This document shows, one piece after another, positions 1 to 8,419 of a stretch of 35,036 nt of DNA (its first letter is position 1; each line of letters opens with the position of its first letter). The notes beneath the pieces were generated by a model. The model had not been told where the DNA came from. It ran no database searches and saw only the letters and a list, made by a program, of their open reading frames with translations. The DNA comes from an uncultured Bacteroidales bacterium (GTDB lineage Bacteria > Bacteroidota > Bacteroidia > Bacteroidales > Muribaculaceae), in assembly GCA_902787185.1 (NCBI GenBank), contig CADAFP010000021.1:1-35036 (forward strand), given 5' to 3'. The position numbers were made by a program, and so were the translations under genes.

Positions 1-142
1 CCAGACCCTGGGTACCGCCAACGACAAGTGGATTCCCCGCTGGCAGTGCATCTCCAAGTGGTGGGCAAGCATCGTGTTTATCCTCTTTGCTGTAGAGGCT
101 ATCTATTTCACGCTTCACTTCACCGGCGTTATCAATTGCTAA
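1..142 (+). CDS. frdC: Fumarate reductase/succinate dehydrogenase cytochrome b subunit, C-terminal fragment
   Basis: Only the last 46 codons lie in the window; the frame opens at base 2 and stops at 140-142. The fragment has one hydrophobic helix (around SIVFILFAVEAIYFTLHF) and a short polar tail, as expected for the final transmembrane helix of the diheme cytochrome b subunit that anchors the complex and exchanges electrons with menaquinone. The assignment rests mainly on position: it is 35 bp upstream of the flavoprotein gene, and C-A-B is the usual Bacteroidetes order. Confidence 0.8.
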   Translation, partial: QTLGTANDKWIPRWQCISKWWASIVFILFAVEAIYFTLHFTGVINC

Positions 143-177
143 TCGCTGAGTATTAACCTATTAAATTTGTAACACAA

Positions 178-2269
178 ATGGAAGAAACCAAGATCAACGC
201 TCAGCCCATCGATTCCAAGATTCCCGAGGGACCCATCGCTGAGAAGTGGACAAACTATAAGGCTCACCAGAAACTCGTCAACCCCGCCAACAAGCGCCGC
301 CTCGACATCATTGTCGTGGGTACCGGTCTGGCTGGTGCGTCGGCAGCTGCCACGCTGGGCGAGATGGGATTCAACGTGCTGAACTTCTGCATCCAGGATT
401 CACCCCGCCGCGCTCACTCGATCGCTGCACAGGGTGGTATCAACGCAGCCAAGAACTATCAGAACGACGGTGACTCGGTTTACCGCTTGTTCTATGACAC
501 CGTCAAGGGTGGTGACTATCGCGCCCGTGAGGCCAACGTTTACCGCCTGGCCGAGGTGTCGAACAATATCATTGACCAGTGCGTGGTATCGCCTGGCCGA
601 GGTGTCGAACAATATCATTGACCAGTGCGTGGCACAGGGCGTTCCCTTCGCCCGCGAGTACGGCGGCCTGCTGGCCAACCGCTCGTTTGGTGGCGCTCAG
701 GTGAGCCGCACGTTCTACGCCAAGGGTCAGACCGGCCAGCAGCTGCTGCTCGGTGCCTACTCGAGCCTGAACCGCATGATCCATGCCGGCAAGGTGAAGA
801 GCTACAACCGCTACGAGATGCACGACGTGGTCATCATCGACGGGAGCTACAACCGCTACGAGATGCACGACGTGGTCATCATCGACGGCCGTGCCCGCGG
901 TATCATCGCCAAGAACCTGGTGACCGGCAAGCTCGAGCGCTTTGCCGCTCACGCCGTGGTTATCGCCACCGGCGGTTATGGTAACACCTACTTCCTGAGC
1001 ACCAACGCTATGGGTTGCAACTGCTCGGCTGCCATGGCTTGCTATCGCCACGGTGCTTACTTTGCCAACCCCGCCTACGTTCAGATTCACCCCACCTGCA
1101 TCCCCGTTCACGGTGACAAGCAGTCCAAGCTGACGCTGATGAGTGAGTCGTTGCGTAACGATGGCCGCATCTGGGTGCCCAAGAGCATTGAGGACGCCAA
1201 GAAGTTGCAGGCAGGCCAAATCAAGGGTAGTGACATCCCCGAGGAGGAGCGTGACTACTACCTGGAGCGCCGCTATCCCGCCTTCGGTAACCTCGTGCCC
1301 CGTGACGTGGCCAGCCGCGCCGCCAAGGAGCGCTGCGACAAGGGCTTCGGTGTGAACAACACTGGCAAGGCCGTGTTCCTCGACTTCAGCGAGGCCATCA
1401 ACCGCCTGGGCATCGACGTGATCCGTCAGCGCTACGGCAACCTGTTCGACATGTATGAGGAGATTACCGACGTGAATCCCGGCGAGCTCGCCAACGAGAT
1501 TAACGGCGTGAAGTACTACAATCCCATGATGATTTATCCCGCCATCCACTACACGATGGGCGGCATCTGGGTGGACTATGAGTTGCAGACCAGCATCAAG
1601 GGTCTGTTCGCCATCGGTGAGTGCAACTTCAGCGACCACGGTGCTAACCGCCTCGGTGCTTCGGCGCTGATGCAGGGTCTGGCCGACGGTTACTTCGTGC
1701 TGCCCTACACCATCCAGAACTACCTGAGCGATCAGATCACCGTGCCTCACTTCACCACCGACACCAAGGAGTTTGACGAGGCCGAGAAGCGCGTACAGGC
1801 CAACCTCGACCACATGATGGCCATCCACGGCAAACGCTCTGTCGATAGCATCCACAAGGAGCTGGGTAACGTGATGTGGGACTACGTGGGCATGGCACGC
1901 ACCAAGGAGAGCCTCGAGACCGCTCTCAAGAAACTCAAAGAGCTGCGCAAGGAGTTCGAGACCAACCTGTTCATCCCCGGCACCCAAGAGGGCATGAACA
2001 TCGAGTTGGACAAGGCCTTCCGCCTGCGTGACTTTATCACCATGGGCGAGTTGATTGCCTATGACGCCTTGAACCGTCATGAGAGCTGCGGCGGTCACTT
2101 CCGCGAGGAGCACCAGACCGAGGAAGGCGAGGCCAAGCGCGACGACGAGAACTTCTTCTACGTCGCTTGCTGGAAGTACAACGGCGACGACGAGACCGCT
2201 CCCACGCTCATCAAGGAGCCGCTCCATTACGAGGCCATCAAGGTCCAGACGCGTAACTATAAGTCATAA
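178..2269 (+). CDS. frdA: Fumarate reductase/succinate dehydrogenase flavoprotein subunit, frame broken by a tandem duplication
   Basis: Flavoprotein subunit catalysing fumarate-succinate interconversion in the membrane-bound menaquinol:fumarate reductase complex. The first 135 or so codons (from ATG 178) hold the dinucleotide-binding motif [11 protein letters not shown] and the FAD-attachment region [11 protein letters not shown]. The rest, in another frame up to 2269, holds [18 protein letters not shown] and [18 protein letters not shown], all typical of the family. The frames are separated by a 46-bp tandem duplication at 541-632, which shifts the frame and stops the first reading at 621. 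A second, in-frame 45-bp duplication at 799-888 repeats 15 residues. Removing one copy of each leaves 2001 bp, an intact 666-residue protein of normal family length, so these lesions are the only defects seen. Whether they are real mutations or assembly errors cannot be told from the sequence. Confidence 0.93.
541..632 (+). repeat. 46-bp tandem duplication inside frdA (frameshifting)
   Basis: Bases 541-586 recur at 587-632 with a single mismatch (TAC versus TAT in the first codon). Because 46 is not a multiple of three, the second copy moves the reading frame by one. The duplicated segment encodes [15 protein letters not shown]. Confidence 0.95.
799..888 (+). repeat. 45-bp tandem duplication inside frdA (in frame)
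   Basis: Bases 799-843 recur at 844-888. The repeat adds a second copy of the 15 residues [15 protein letters not shown] without changing frame. The flavoprotein family has no such internal repeat, so the extra copy is unexpected in a conserved part of the protein. Confidence 0.95.
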
Positions 2270-2299
2270 TCAACCACCCTTTAAAATTCATCGAATACA

Positions 2300-3028
2300 A
2301 TGGAAACAAATATAAGTTTCAAACTTAAGGTTTGGCGTCAGAAGGACGCTCATGCTGAGGGCCGCTTTGAGACCTACGAGATGCGCGACATTCCCACCGA
2401 CACCTCCTTCCTCGAGATGATGGATATCCTCAACGAGCAACTCATCGAGAAGGGCGAGGAGCCTGTCACCTTCGACCACGATTGCCGCGAGGGCATCTGC
2501 GGTATGTGCTCGCTCTATGTTAACGGTCACCCCCACGGTCCCGCCACGGGAGCCACGACCTGCCAGCTCTATATGCGCCGCTTCAAGGACGGTGACACCA
2601 TCACCGTTGAACCCTGGCGCTCGGCAGCATTCCCCGTTATCAAGGACTTGATGGTGAACCGCAACGCCTTTGACCAGATTCAGCAGGCTGGCGGCTACGT
2701 CAGCTTCCAGACTGGCGGTGCCCGGGATGCCAACGCCATCCCCATCAGCAAGGAGGCCGCCGACGAGGCCATGGACAGCGCTACCTGCATCGGTTGCGGT
2801 GCCTGTGTCGCTGCCTGCAAGAACGGCTCGGCTATGCTGTTCCTCAGCGCCAAGGTGAGCCAGTTCGCTCTGCTGCCCCAGGGCCGTGCCGAGGCCAAGC
2901 GCCGCGTGAAGGCCATGCTCGCCAAGATGGACGAACTCGGTTTCGGTAACTGCACCAACACCGGTGCCTTGAGCGTGAAGGATTATTTGGTGTCCTTGCG
3001 GGCGCGCAGGCAGGAAACGGCCAGATAA
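2300..3028 (+). CDS. frdB: Fumarate reductase/succinate dehydrogenase iron-sulfur subunit with an aberrant C-terminus
   Basis: Electron-transfer subunit linking the FrdA flavin to the FrdC hemes. The N-terminal [2Fe-2S] domain shows CREGICGMC followed by a later cysteine (TTCQLY). The C-terminal domain shows [11 protein letters not shown] for the [4Fe-4S] cluster. The family then continues NCTNTGAC-x3-CPK, whose cysteines complete the remaining clusters, plus about 25 more residues. Here the sequence reads NCTNTGA and then changes to [18 protein letters not shown], which is antisense of the end of the convergent OPT transporter gene. Two cluster cysteines and the tail are therefore missing, and the last 46 bp overlap the OPT gene. 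Start: ATG 2300, 30 bp after frdA. Function as sequenced is doubtful. Confidence 0.92.
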   Translation: METNISFKLKVWRQKDAHAEGRFETYEMRDIPTDTSFLEMMDILNEQLIEKGEEPVTFDHDCREGICGMCSLYVNGHPHGPATGATTCQLYMRRFKDGDTITVEPWRSAAFPVIKDLMVNRNAFDQIQQAGGYVSFQTGGARDANAIPISKEAADEAMDSATCIGCGACVAACKNGSAMLFLSAKVSQFALLPQGRAEAKRRVKAMLAKMDELGFGNCTNTGALSVKDYLVSLRARRQETAR

Positions 3029-4950
3029 AGGATCAGGGCGATGTACATCACGATGCCCAGCACGTTGCTGGCGGTGTCGCCCAGAGGACTGGTGTACTTG
3101 AAGCCGAAGAAGATCATCGCGGCGCTCACAACACCCATCAGGGCACCACCGGCGATGAAACCGCTGGCGAGCAGCGTGCCGCGCTCCTTGCGCTCCTTGT
3201 TGACCTCTTCATTCTTGCTGCGCGTGCTGACAAACCAGCTGATGATGGCGCCGACGAGCAGCGGGGCATTCAGCTGCAAGGGGATGAACATACCCAGCGA
3301 GAAAGGCAGGGCAGGCACCTTGAGCCAGTTGAGCAGCAGGGCGAGGATAGCACCCACACCGTAGAGTAACCAAGGCGTCTCGCCACCCATCATCAAGGGG
3401 TCGATGACGGCGGCCATAGCGTTGGCCTGAGGGGCTACCATTGCGTTGGGGCCGGTGAAACCGTAAGCCTTGTTGAGAATCATCATCACACCGCCCACGG
3501 TGGCTGCCGACACGAGGGTGCCGACAAACTTCCATGTCTGCTGCTTGGCGGGCGTGGTACCAATCCAGTAACCGATTTTCATATCGGTGACCATACCACC
3601 AGCCATCGACAAAGCGGTGCAGACCACACCACCGATGACCATGGCAGCGACGATACCCTTGTAACCGTCAAGGCCAATGGCAACGAAGATGACGCTGGCA
3701 ACGATAAGGGTCATCAGGGTCATACCCGACACGGGGTTGCTGCCCACAATGGCGATAGCGTTAGCGGCAACAGTGGTGAACAGGAAGGCGATTACCAGCA
3801 CCACGAGGAAGGCCACGATGGTCTGGACCAGATTGTGAATCACACCGACATAGAAGAACACGAAGGTCACCAGCAAGGCTGCCAACAGGGCAAACACGAG
3901 CACCTTCATCGAGATGTCGCGCTGGTGGCGCTCCACCTGCTGGCTCTGGTCCTGACCCTTAAAGGCCTGGCCTGCCAGACCGGCGGCGTTCTTGATGACA
4001 CCCCACGACTTGACGATGCCGATGATACCGCTCATGGCGATACCACCGATACCGATGTAACGGGCACCGTTGGCAAAAATCTGGTCGGGAGCCGACTGCG
4101 CCCATTCGGGACTCATACCCAGCAGGGGCACAACAACCCACCAGATGAAGGCACTACCGGCAAAGATGATAAACGCATAGGGCAGGCCGATAATGAAGCC
4201 CAGACCCAGCACTGCGGCGCCGGTATTGATTTTGAAAATCATCTTCACGTTGTTGGTGAAGCCCTCCAGCGCAGGGATAGCCTGTGTGGTGAGCACCTCT
4301 TTCCACCAGCCGAAGGTCGAGAGCAGGAAGTCATAGATACCGCCCACGAGACCGGCGATGAGCAACGGACGTGCCTGGTCACCGCCCTTCTGGCCGCTGA
4401 CGAGCACCTGGGTCGTCGCGGTAGCCTCGGGGAACGGGAACTTGCCGTGCATGTCGCTCACGAAGTACTTGCGGAACGGGATAAAGAACAGAATACCCAA
4501 GCAACCGCCCAGCAGTGAACTGAGGAAGACCTCAAGGAAGTTCACCGTGATGTCGGGATACTTGTCCTGCAGGATGTACAGGGCGGGCAAGGTGAAGATG
4601 GCACCAGCCACGATGATACCCGAAGCGGCACCAATCGACTGGATGATGACGTTCTCGCCCAGCGAGTTCTTGCGCTTGGTCACCGCACCGATACCGGCAG
4701 CGATGATGGCGATGGGGATGGCAGCTTCAAACACCTGGCCCACCTTCAAGCCCAGATAGGCTGCGGCGGCACTGAAGATAACTGCCATAATCAGACCCAG
4801 CGAAACGGAGTAAGGCGTGATCTCGGGATACGTCTTGTCGGGCTTCAGGATGGGGACATATTTCTCCCCAGGCTTCAGCTCACGAGCCGCGTTATCGGGC
4901 AACGAGATCTCGTCTTGCTGTTGTTGAACAATGTTTTCTTCGTCTTTCAT
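2983..4950 (-). CDS. OPT family oligopeptide transporter
   Basis: Inner-membrane secondary transporter of the oligopeptide transporter (OPT) family, 655 residues. A charged, Gln-rich cytoplasmic N-terminus (about 45 residues) is followed by many hydrophobic helices. The first helix region, ending [21 protein letters not shown], and the segment [20 protein letters not shown] are typical of prokaryotic OPT proteins. The C-terminus ends in a basic tail ([10 protein letters not shown]) after the last helix and looks complete. It is convergent with frdB and overlaps its aberrant end by 46 bp. Family members import oligopeptides or metal chelates; the substrate cannot be read from this sequence. 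Confidence 0.93.
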   Translation of the reverse strand: MKDEENIVQQQQDEISLPDNAARELKPGEKYVPILKPDKTYPEITPYSVSLGLIMAVIFSAAAAYLGLKVGQVFEAAIPIAIIAAGIGAVTKRKNSLGENVIIQSIGAASGIIVAGAIFTLPALYILQDKYPDITVNFLEVFLSSLLGGCLGILFFIPFRKYFVSDMHGKFPFPEATATTQVLVSGQKGGDQARPLLIAGLVGGIYDFLLSTFGWWKEVLTTQAIPALEGFTNNVKMIFKINTGAAVLGLGFIIGLPYAFIIFAGSAFIWWVVVPLLGMSPEWAQSAPDQIFANGARYIGIGGIAMSGIIGIVKSWGVIKNAAGLAGQAFKGQDQSQQVERHQRDISMKVLVFALLAALLVTFVFFYVGVIHNLVQTIVAFLVVLVIAFLFTTVAANAIAIVGSNPVSGMTLMTLIVASVIFVAIGLDGYKGIVAAMVIGGVVCTALSMAGGMVTDMKIGYWIGTTPAKQQTWKFVGTLVSAATVGGVMMILNKAYGFTGPNAMVAPQANAMAAVIDPLMMGGETPWLLYGVGAILALLLNWLKVPALPFSLGMFIPLQLNAPLLVGAIISWFVSTRSKNEEVNKERKERGTLLASGFIAGGALMGVVSAAMIFFGFKYTSPLGDTASNVLGIVMYIALILYLAVSCLRARKDTK

Positions 4951-5135
4951 AAAATACTGTTGATATTTGAATTTTTAATGGTTAATCGGGTTAACAAACT
5001 GCGAAGGTAGGCAAAAATCGTTAATATGGCACCATCAATGGCCAAGAATGTGGCATATTTGTCGATTAAGAAGTATCATATAGGGCAATTTTGTAGAATA
5101 AGAGCTACTTTCCACCAAAAAAGGAATTCATTCTT

Positions 5136-5166
5136 TTTGTCCAGTGTTCGGCTTGCACTATCGTTG
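5136..5166 (+). promoter_or_regulatory. Upstream promoter-like copy (P2)
   Basis: TTTG (5136-5139), 19 bp, then TATCGTTG (5159-5166): one base away from the Bacteroidetes consensus TAnnTTTG. The -7 end lies inside the 22-bp repeat shared with the downstream promoter, so it is probably a duplicated and partly decayed promoter. Confidence 0.4.
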
Positions 5167-5277
5167 CCTATTGGCGAAGATAGGCTGCGCCTCAACAATG
5201 CTCAAATAAATTTGGATAATTTTGCCTGCGCCTCAGCCATTGAAAACAAGTTTTCATGTCATTCGGCTTGCTCAAAA

Positions 5278-5309
5278 TTTGGCATTGTGTTCGGCTTGCA
5301 CTATCTTTG
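5278..5309 (+). promoter_or_regulatory. Promoter of the secreted-protein gene (P1)
   Basis: TTTG (5278-5281), 20-bp spacer, TATCTTTG (5302-5309). This is an exact match to the Bacteroidetes housekeeping promoter pattern and lies 28 bp before the ATG at 5338. Confidence 0.7.
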
Positions 5310-5337
5310 CGGTGTAAACGGTTAATAATTGAATGTT

Positions 5338-6150
5338 ATGATTAGGAGATACATAATGCTGGCCATTGCGGCCATCGCGATGATAGGGACCCTCAACGCC
5401 CAGGACATCCGTTGCGACGAGCAGGTCGCGCTCGAAGACCTCGCCGCCTATTTGGACACGACGCGCAACGTCGATCCGCACGTCAAGTTGTTCTACGGCA
5501 ATTTGGTCAACAACCCCACCCATAGCTACCGCATCGAGCATCTGGACCTGGGGTTCAACGGCTGTACGGGACGCGTTGATGAGCAGGTCATCCTGGCCGA
5601 CGGCACCCGTCGCGACAACGTCTTCATCTTCAACGAGCAAGGCTTGCTCACCCAGTCCATCATCCAGGGTAGCAAGGGCGTGAAGACCGAGACCAACTAC
5701 ACCTATTCCTTTGATGAGGTGCTGGGCTTCACCCTCAAGCAGAGCCAGAGCAAGAACCGCACCATCAAGTATGCCCCCATCTATGGCGAACACGGGCATC
5801 GCACGTCGCTCAAGGGTGACAATGGCACGCGTCAGGACTTCACCTTCAACGAGCGTGGACAGCTCTCCAAGCGCGTCATCTCTCCCGTCAAGGGCGACAA
5901 GCGCACGCTGCTCTACCAGGACGGTTATGTCGTGCGTGAGGAAACAGGCGGCAAGGTGCTGCGTTACCATTACGACTTTGACACGGCCACGGGCAAGAAA
6001 TTCCTCATCGCCATCAAGGAAATGAAAGGCAACGACGTGGTGCATGAGCGCACCTTCGACTACGACATCGACACCCACGGCCGTTATACCACCGTCAAGG
6101 TTTCCCTCGACGGCAAGCCCCAGATGACCATCACCCGCAGCTACCGCTAA
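5338..6150 (+). CDS. Secreted hypothetical protein with YD-like strand repeats
   Basis: A 270-residue protein not assigned to a named family. It starts with an apparent signal peptide (MIRRYIMLAIAAIAMIGTLNA, cleavage likely before QDI). The mature part is rich in short beta-strand-like segments such as FTFNERGQLSKR, YSFDEVLGF and YHYDFDTATGKK, reminiscent of YD/RHS-type repeats, suggesting an extended beta structure in the periplasm or on the cell surface. ATG 5338 is preferred over TTG 5329 because the signal peptide follows directly. It lies 28 bp behind a good promoter and about 180 bp before the porE-like gene. Only two cysteines-worth of redox chemistry can be excluded; no catalytic motif is visible. 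Confidence 0.8.
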   Translation: MIRRYIMLAIAAIAMIGTLNAQDIRCDEQVALEDLAAYLDTTRNVDPHVKLFYGNLVNNPTHSYRIEHLDLGFNGCTGRVDEQVILADGTRRDNVFIFNEQGLLTQSIIQGSKGVKTETNYTYSFDEVLGFTLKQSQSKNRTIKYAPIYGEHGHRTSLKGDNGTRQDFTFNERGQLSKRVISPVKGDKRTLLYQDGYVVREETGGKVLRYHYDFDTATGKKFLIAIKEMKGNDVVHERTFDYDIDTHGRYTTVKVSLDGKPQMTITRSYR

Positions 6151-6182
6151 ATTTGACTTATTAATATTTTTTCTTTGATTTC

Positions 6183-6197
6183 TCGCGCGTAGCGCGA
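6183..6197. repeat. Short GC-rich inverted repeat
   Basis: TCGCGC (6183-6188) and GCGCGA (6192-6197) flank a 3-base loop in an otherwise AT-rich spacer after the secreted-protein gene. There is no downstream T-run, so it is only a weak terminator candidate. Confidence 0.35.
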
Positions 6198-6329
6198 TTA
6201 TCTGTAGAGGAATTAGTTTTCAACGTTCATTTCATGGGAAAGAGCGCATTTCCCGGTTACATCGTCGGTCACACAATAAAAAGGCTTGTTTTCACGTTTT
6301 TACTGTTAAAGCAATTGCAATTCAGATTC

Positions 6330-8327
6330 ATGAAACGGATACTCTATATCATGGTGGGGCTGATGCTCACCTCGGTGGTGTTGTCGCTGGCGTCGTGCAA
6401 GGGCCCGAAGCTCAAAGAAGCCGGCGAGGCCTATGACCGCGGCGAGTACTTTGACGCCGCAACCATCTACCGCAAGCTCTATAACCGCTATAACCGCAAG
6501 GAGGACGCCTGGCTGCGTGGCGAGTTGGCCTTCCAACTGGGTATGTGCCACCTGAAGCTCAACCAGGGCAACCGTGCCACCTCGGCCTTCCAGAATGCCA
6601 TCCGCTACGAGTATGATGGTTCGACGTTGATGCTGCGTCTCGCACAGGCCCAACAGCGCGAGGGACAATATACCGCCGCCATCAACAGCTATAGAGCCTA
6701 TCTGGAGCAAGACCCCGAGAGTTGGGAAGCGTTGGTGGGCATTCAAGGCTGCGAACAGGCTCCCAAGTGGAAGGAGGAAGGTTCGCGCTACATCGTCAAG
6801 CAGGCCAAACTGTTCAACTCGCGCCGTGCCGACTATAGCCCGATGTTCCTCGACAGTAAGATGGAGTACCTGTATTTCACATCGACCAACGAGAAGGCCC
6901 TGGGTACACTGCGTAGCGAAATCACCGGCACCAAGAAGGGCGACATCTTTTTCTCCAAGCGTGACGAGAAGGGAAAATGGTCACGTCCTGAACTCGTGGA
7001 AGGTGGCTTGAACACCGAGCACGACGAGGGCGCTCCGGCCTTCGCCCCCAATGGCCAGACAATGTATCTGGCGCGTGCCGTGCGTCAGGACTGGCCCACC
7101 AATGTTGAAATCTACACCAGCAGCCGCAGCGAGGCTCAATGGAGTGCCCCGCAGAAGTTTGAAATCACCGCCGACACGCTGAGTAACTACAGCGACCCCT
7201 TTGTCAGCCCTGATGGCGACTGGCTCTACTTTGTCAGCGACATGCCGGGCGGCCAGGGCGGCACCGACATTTGGCGCATCAACCTCAAGGACAAGCACGG
7301 TACCCTCGAGAACCTGGGACCGCAAATCAATACCAAGGGCAACGAGCGTTTCCCCAACGTGCGCACCGACAGCTTGCTGTACTTCGCCAGCGACGGACAC
7401 CCCGGCATGGGTGGCCTGGACCTGTTCTTGGCGACGCTGCAGCCGCGTGACGAGAACGACAAGACGGCATTGGACCGCTGGGCCATCTCCAACATGGGTG
7501 TGCCGATGAACTCGGCTGCCGACGATTTCGGCATCACCTTTGGCGAGGGCGAGAGCGGTTACTTCTCCAGCAACCGTGGTGACGCGCGCGGTTATGACCA
7601 CCTTTTCAGTTTTGTCAAGCCCGACCTGCAAATCTGGATTTCGGGCTACGTGGTAGACAAGGACGATGAGCCGGTGCCCAATGCGGTCATCCGCATCGTG
7701 GGCGATGACGGCAGCAATCAGAAGACCGCTTCCAAACCCGACGGCTCCTTCCGCTTTGACCTGCAGCGCGGCGTCAAGTATGCCATGCTGGCGAGTGCCG
7801 ACGGTTACCTCAATGGCCGACAGGAGTTTGAGAGCGACACCACCGAGGAGGATGCCGAGTATAATGTGGACTTCGTCCTCGCCGCCATGTTCAAGGCTCA
7901 GATTGTCGAGAACATCTTCTATGACTTTGATAAGGCCGTGCTGCGCGACGAGTCCAAACTCGCCTTAGACAGCCTGGTGATGTTGCTGAAAGACCATCCC
8001 AATATCGTTGTCGAGATGGCATCACACACCGACCGCGTGGGCAGCGAGAAGTATAATCAGGGCCTCTCACAGCGGCGCGCCCAGAGTGTGGTGGATTACC
8101 TGATTGCCAACGGCATCCCCAAGGAGCGCCTCAAACCTGCCGGTTACGGTGAGTCGCGTCCCAAGACGGTGACCAAGCGCATCCACAGCCAGTATCCCCA
8201 GTTTGAGGAAGGCGTCACGCTTGACGTGGAGTTTATCAAGACATTGAGTAAAGAGGACCAGGAGGCTGCCGACCAAATCAACCGGCGAACAGAGTTCCAA
8301 GTCCTCGACACCACCTACGAATATTGA
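6330..8327 (+). CDS. porE: PorE-like OmpA-family lipoprotein of the type IX secretion system
   Basis: A 665-residue lipoprotein with the domain order of PorE, the T9SS periplasmic component: lipoprotein signal with lipobox Cys23 (LSLASC), TPR-like helices (about 25-150), a PD40/WD40-like beta-propeller (about 168-427, with motifs such as SPDGDWLYFVSD and YFASDGHPGMGGLDLF), a carboxypeptidase-regulatory-like beta domain (about 435-520), and a C-terminal OmpA peptidoglycan-binding domain (about 525-640, NIFYDFDKAVLR to LKPAGYGESRP). Known PorE proteins are of similar length (about 670 residues) and tie the trans-envelope T9SS machinery to peptidoglycan. ATG 6330 is chosen because it starts the lipoprotein signal; an upstream in-frame ATG at 6234 would bury it. 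The gene stands alone here, as porE often does. Another OmpA/TPR/PD40 paralogue is possible. Confidence 0.85.
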   Translation: MKRILYIMVGLMLTSVVLSLASCKGPKLKEAGEAYDRGEYFDAATIYRKLYNRYNRKEDAWLRGELAFQLGMCHLKLNQGNRATSAFQNAIRYEYDGSTLMLRLAQAQQREGQYTAAINSYRAYLEQDPESWEALVGIQGCEQAPKWKEEGSRYIVKQAKLFNSRRADYSPMFLDSKMEYLYFTSTNEKALGTLRSEITGTKKGDIFFSKRDEKGKWSRPELVEGGLNTEHDEGAPAFAPNGQTMYLARAVRQDWPTNVEIYTSSRSEAQWSAPQKFEITADTLSNYSDPFVSPDGDWLYFVSDMPGGQGGTDIWRINLKDKHGTLENLGPQINTKGNERFPNVRTDSLLYFASDGHPGMGGLDLFLATLQPRDENDKTALDRWAISNMGVPMNSAADDFGITFGEGESGYFSSNRGDARGYDHLFSFVKPDLQIWISGYVVDKDDEPVPNAVIRIVGDDGSNQKTASKPDGSFRFDLQRGVKYAMLASADGYLNGRQEFESDTTEEDAEYNVDFVLAAMFKAQIVENIFYDFDKAVLRDESKLALDSLVMLLKDHPNIVVEMASHTDRVGSEKYNQGLSQRRAQSVVDYLIANGIPKERLKPAGYGESRPKTVTKRIHSQYPQFEEGVTLDVEFIKTLSKEDQEAADQINRRTEFQVLDTTYEY

Positions 8328-8331
8328 CAAC

Positions 8332-8360
8332 AAAAAAAACCGCCTCACATGAGGCGGTTT
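8332..8360. terminator. Bidirectional intrinsic terminator between porE-like gene and ugd
   Basis: An 11-bp stem (AAACCGCCTCA / TGAGGCGGTTT, 8337-8347 and 8350-8360). On the minus strand it is followed by eight T residues, making it a strong terminator for the ugd homologue; on the plus strand only TTTC follows. It sits between the two convergent stop codons. Confidence 0.85.
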
Positions 8361-8377
8361 CTTGTTGATGATAGCAC

Positions 8378-8409
8378 CTATAGCGTCTATAGTATCTATA
8401 GCATCTATA
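8378..8409. repeat. 9-bp direct repeat tract
   Basis: Three units CTATAGCGT, CTATAGTAT, CTATAGCAT followed by CTATA lie between the terminator and the ugd stop codon, so they would be transcribed as the ugd 3' untranslated region. Confidence 0.8.
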
Positions 8410-8419
8410 AAACTGTAGC

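Larger units (their letters stand above)
4951..5337. other. Divergent intergenic region with a duplicated promoter-like repeat
   Basis: This 387-bp gap separates the OPT gene (-) from the secreted-protein gene (+). It contains no convincing gene. On the minus strand a -7-like box TACCTTCG (5002-5009) could serve the OPT gene, but no matching -33 box is seen. The right half holds two copies of a 22-bp sequence (5146-5167 and 5289-5310, one difference), a partial third copy near 5262-5270, and a short imperfect hairpin at 5158-5184. Confidence 0.6.

Noticed and set aside
569-2227. Very long (552 codons) open frame on the minus strand opposite frdA
   Set aside because: It is a shadow caused by GC-rich third positions; its protein has no recognisable motif, while the plus-strand frame has all family motifs.
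6234-6329. Upstream in-frame ATG as the start of the porE-like gene
   Set aside because: It would place 32 residues before the lipoprotein signal peptide, which needs to be N-terminal for export.
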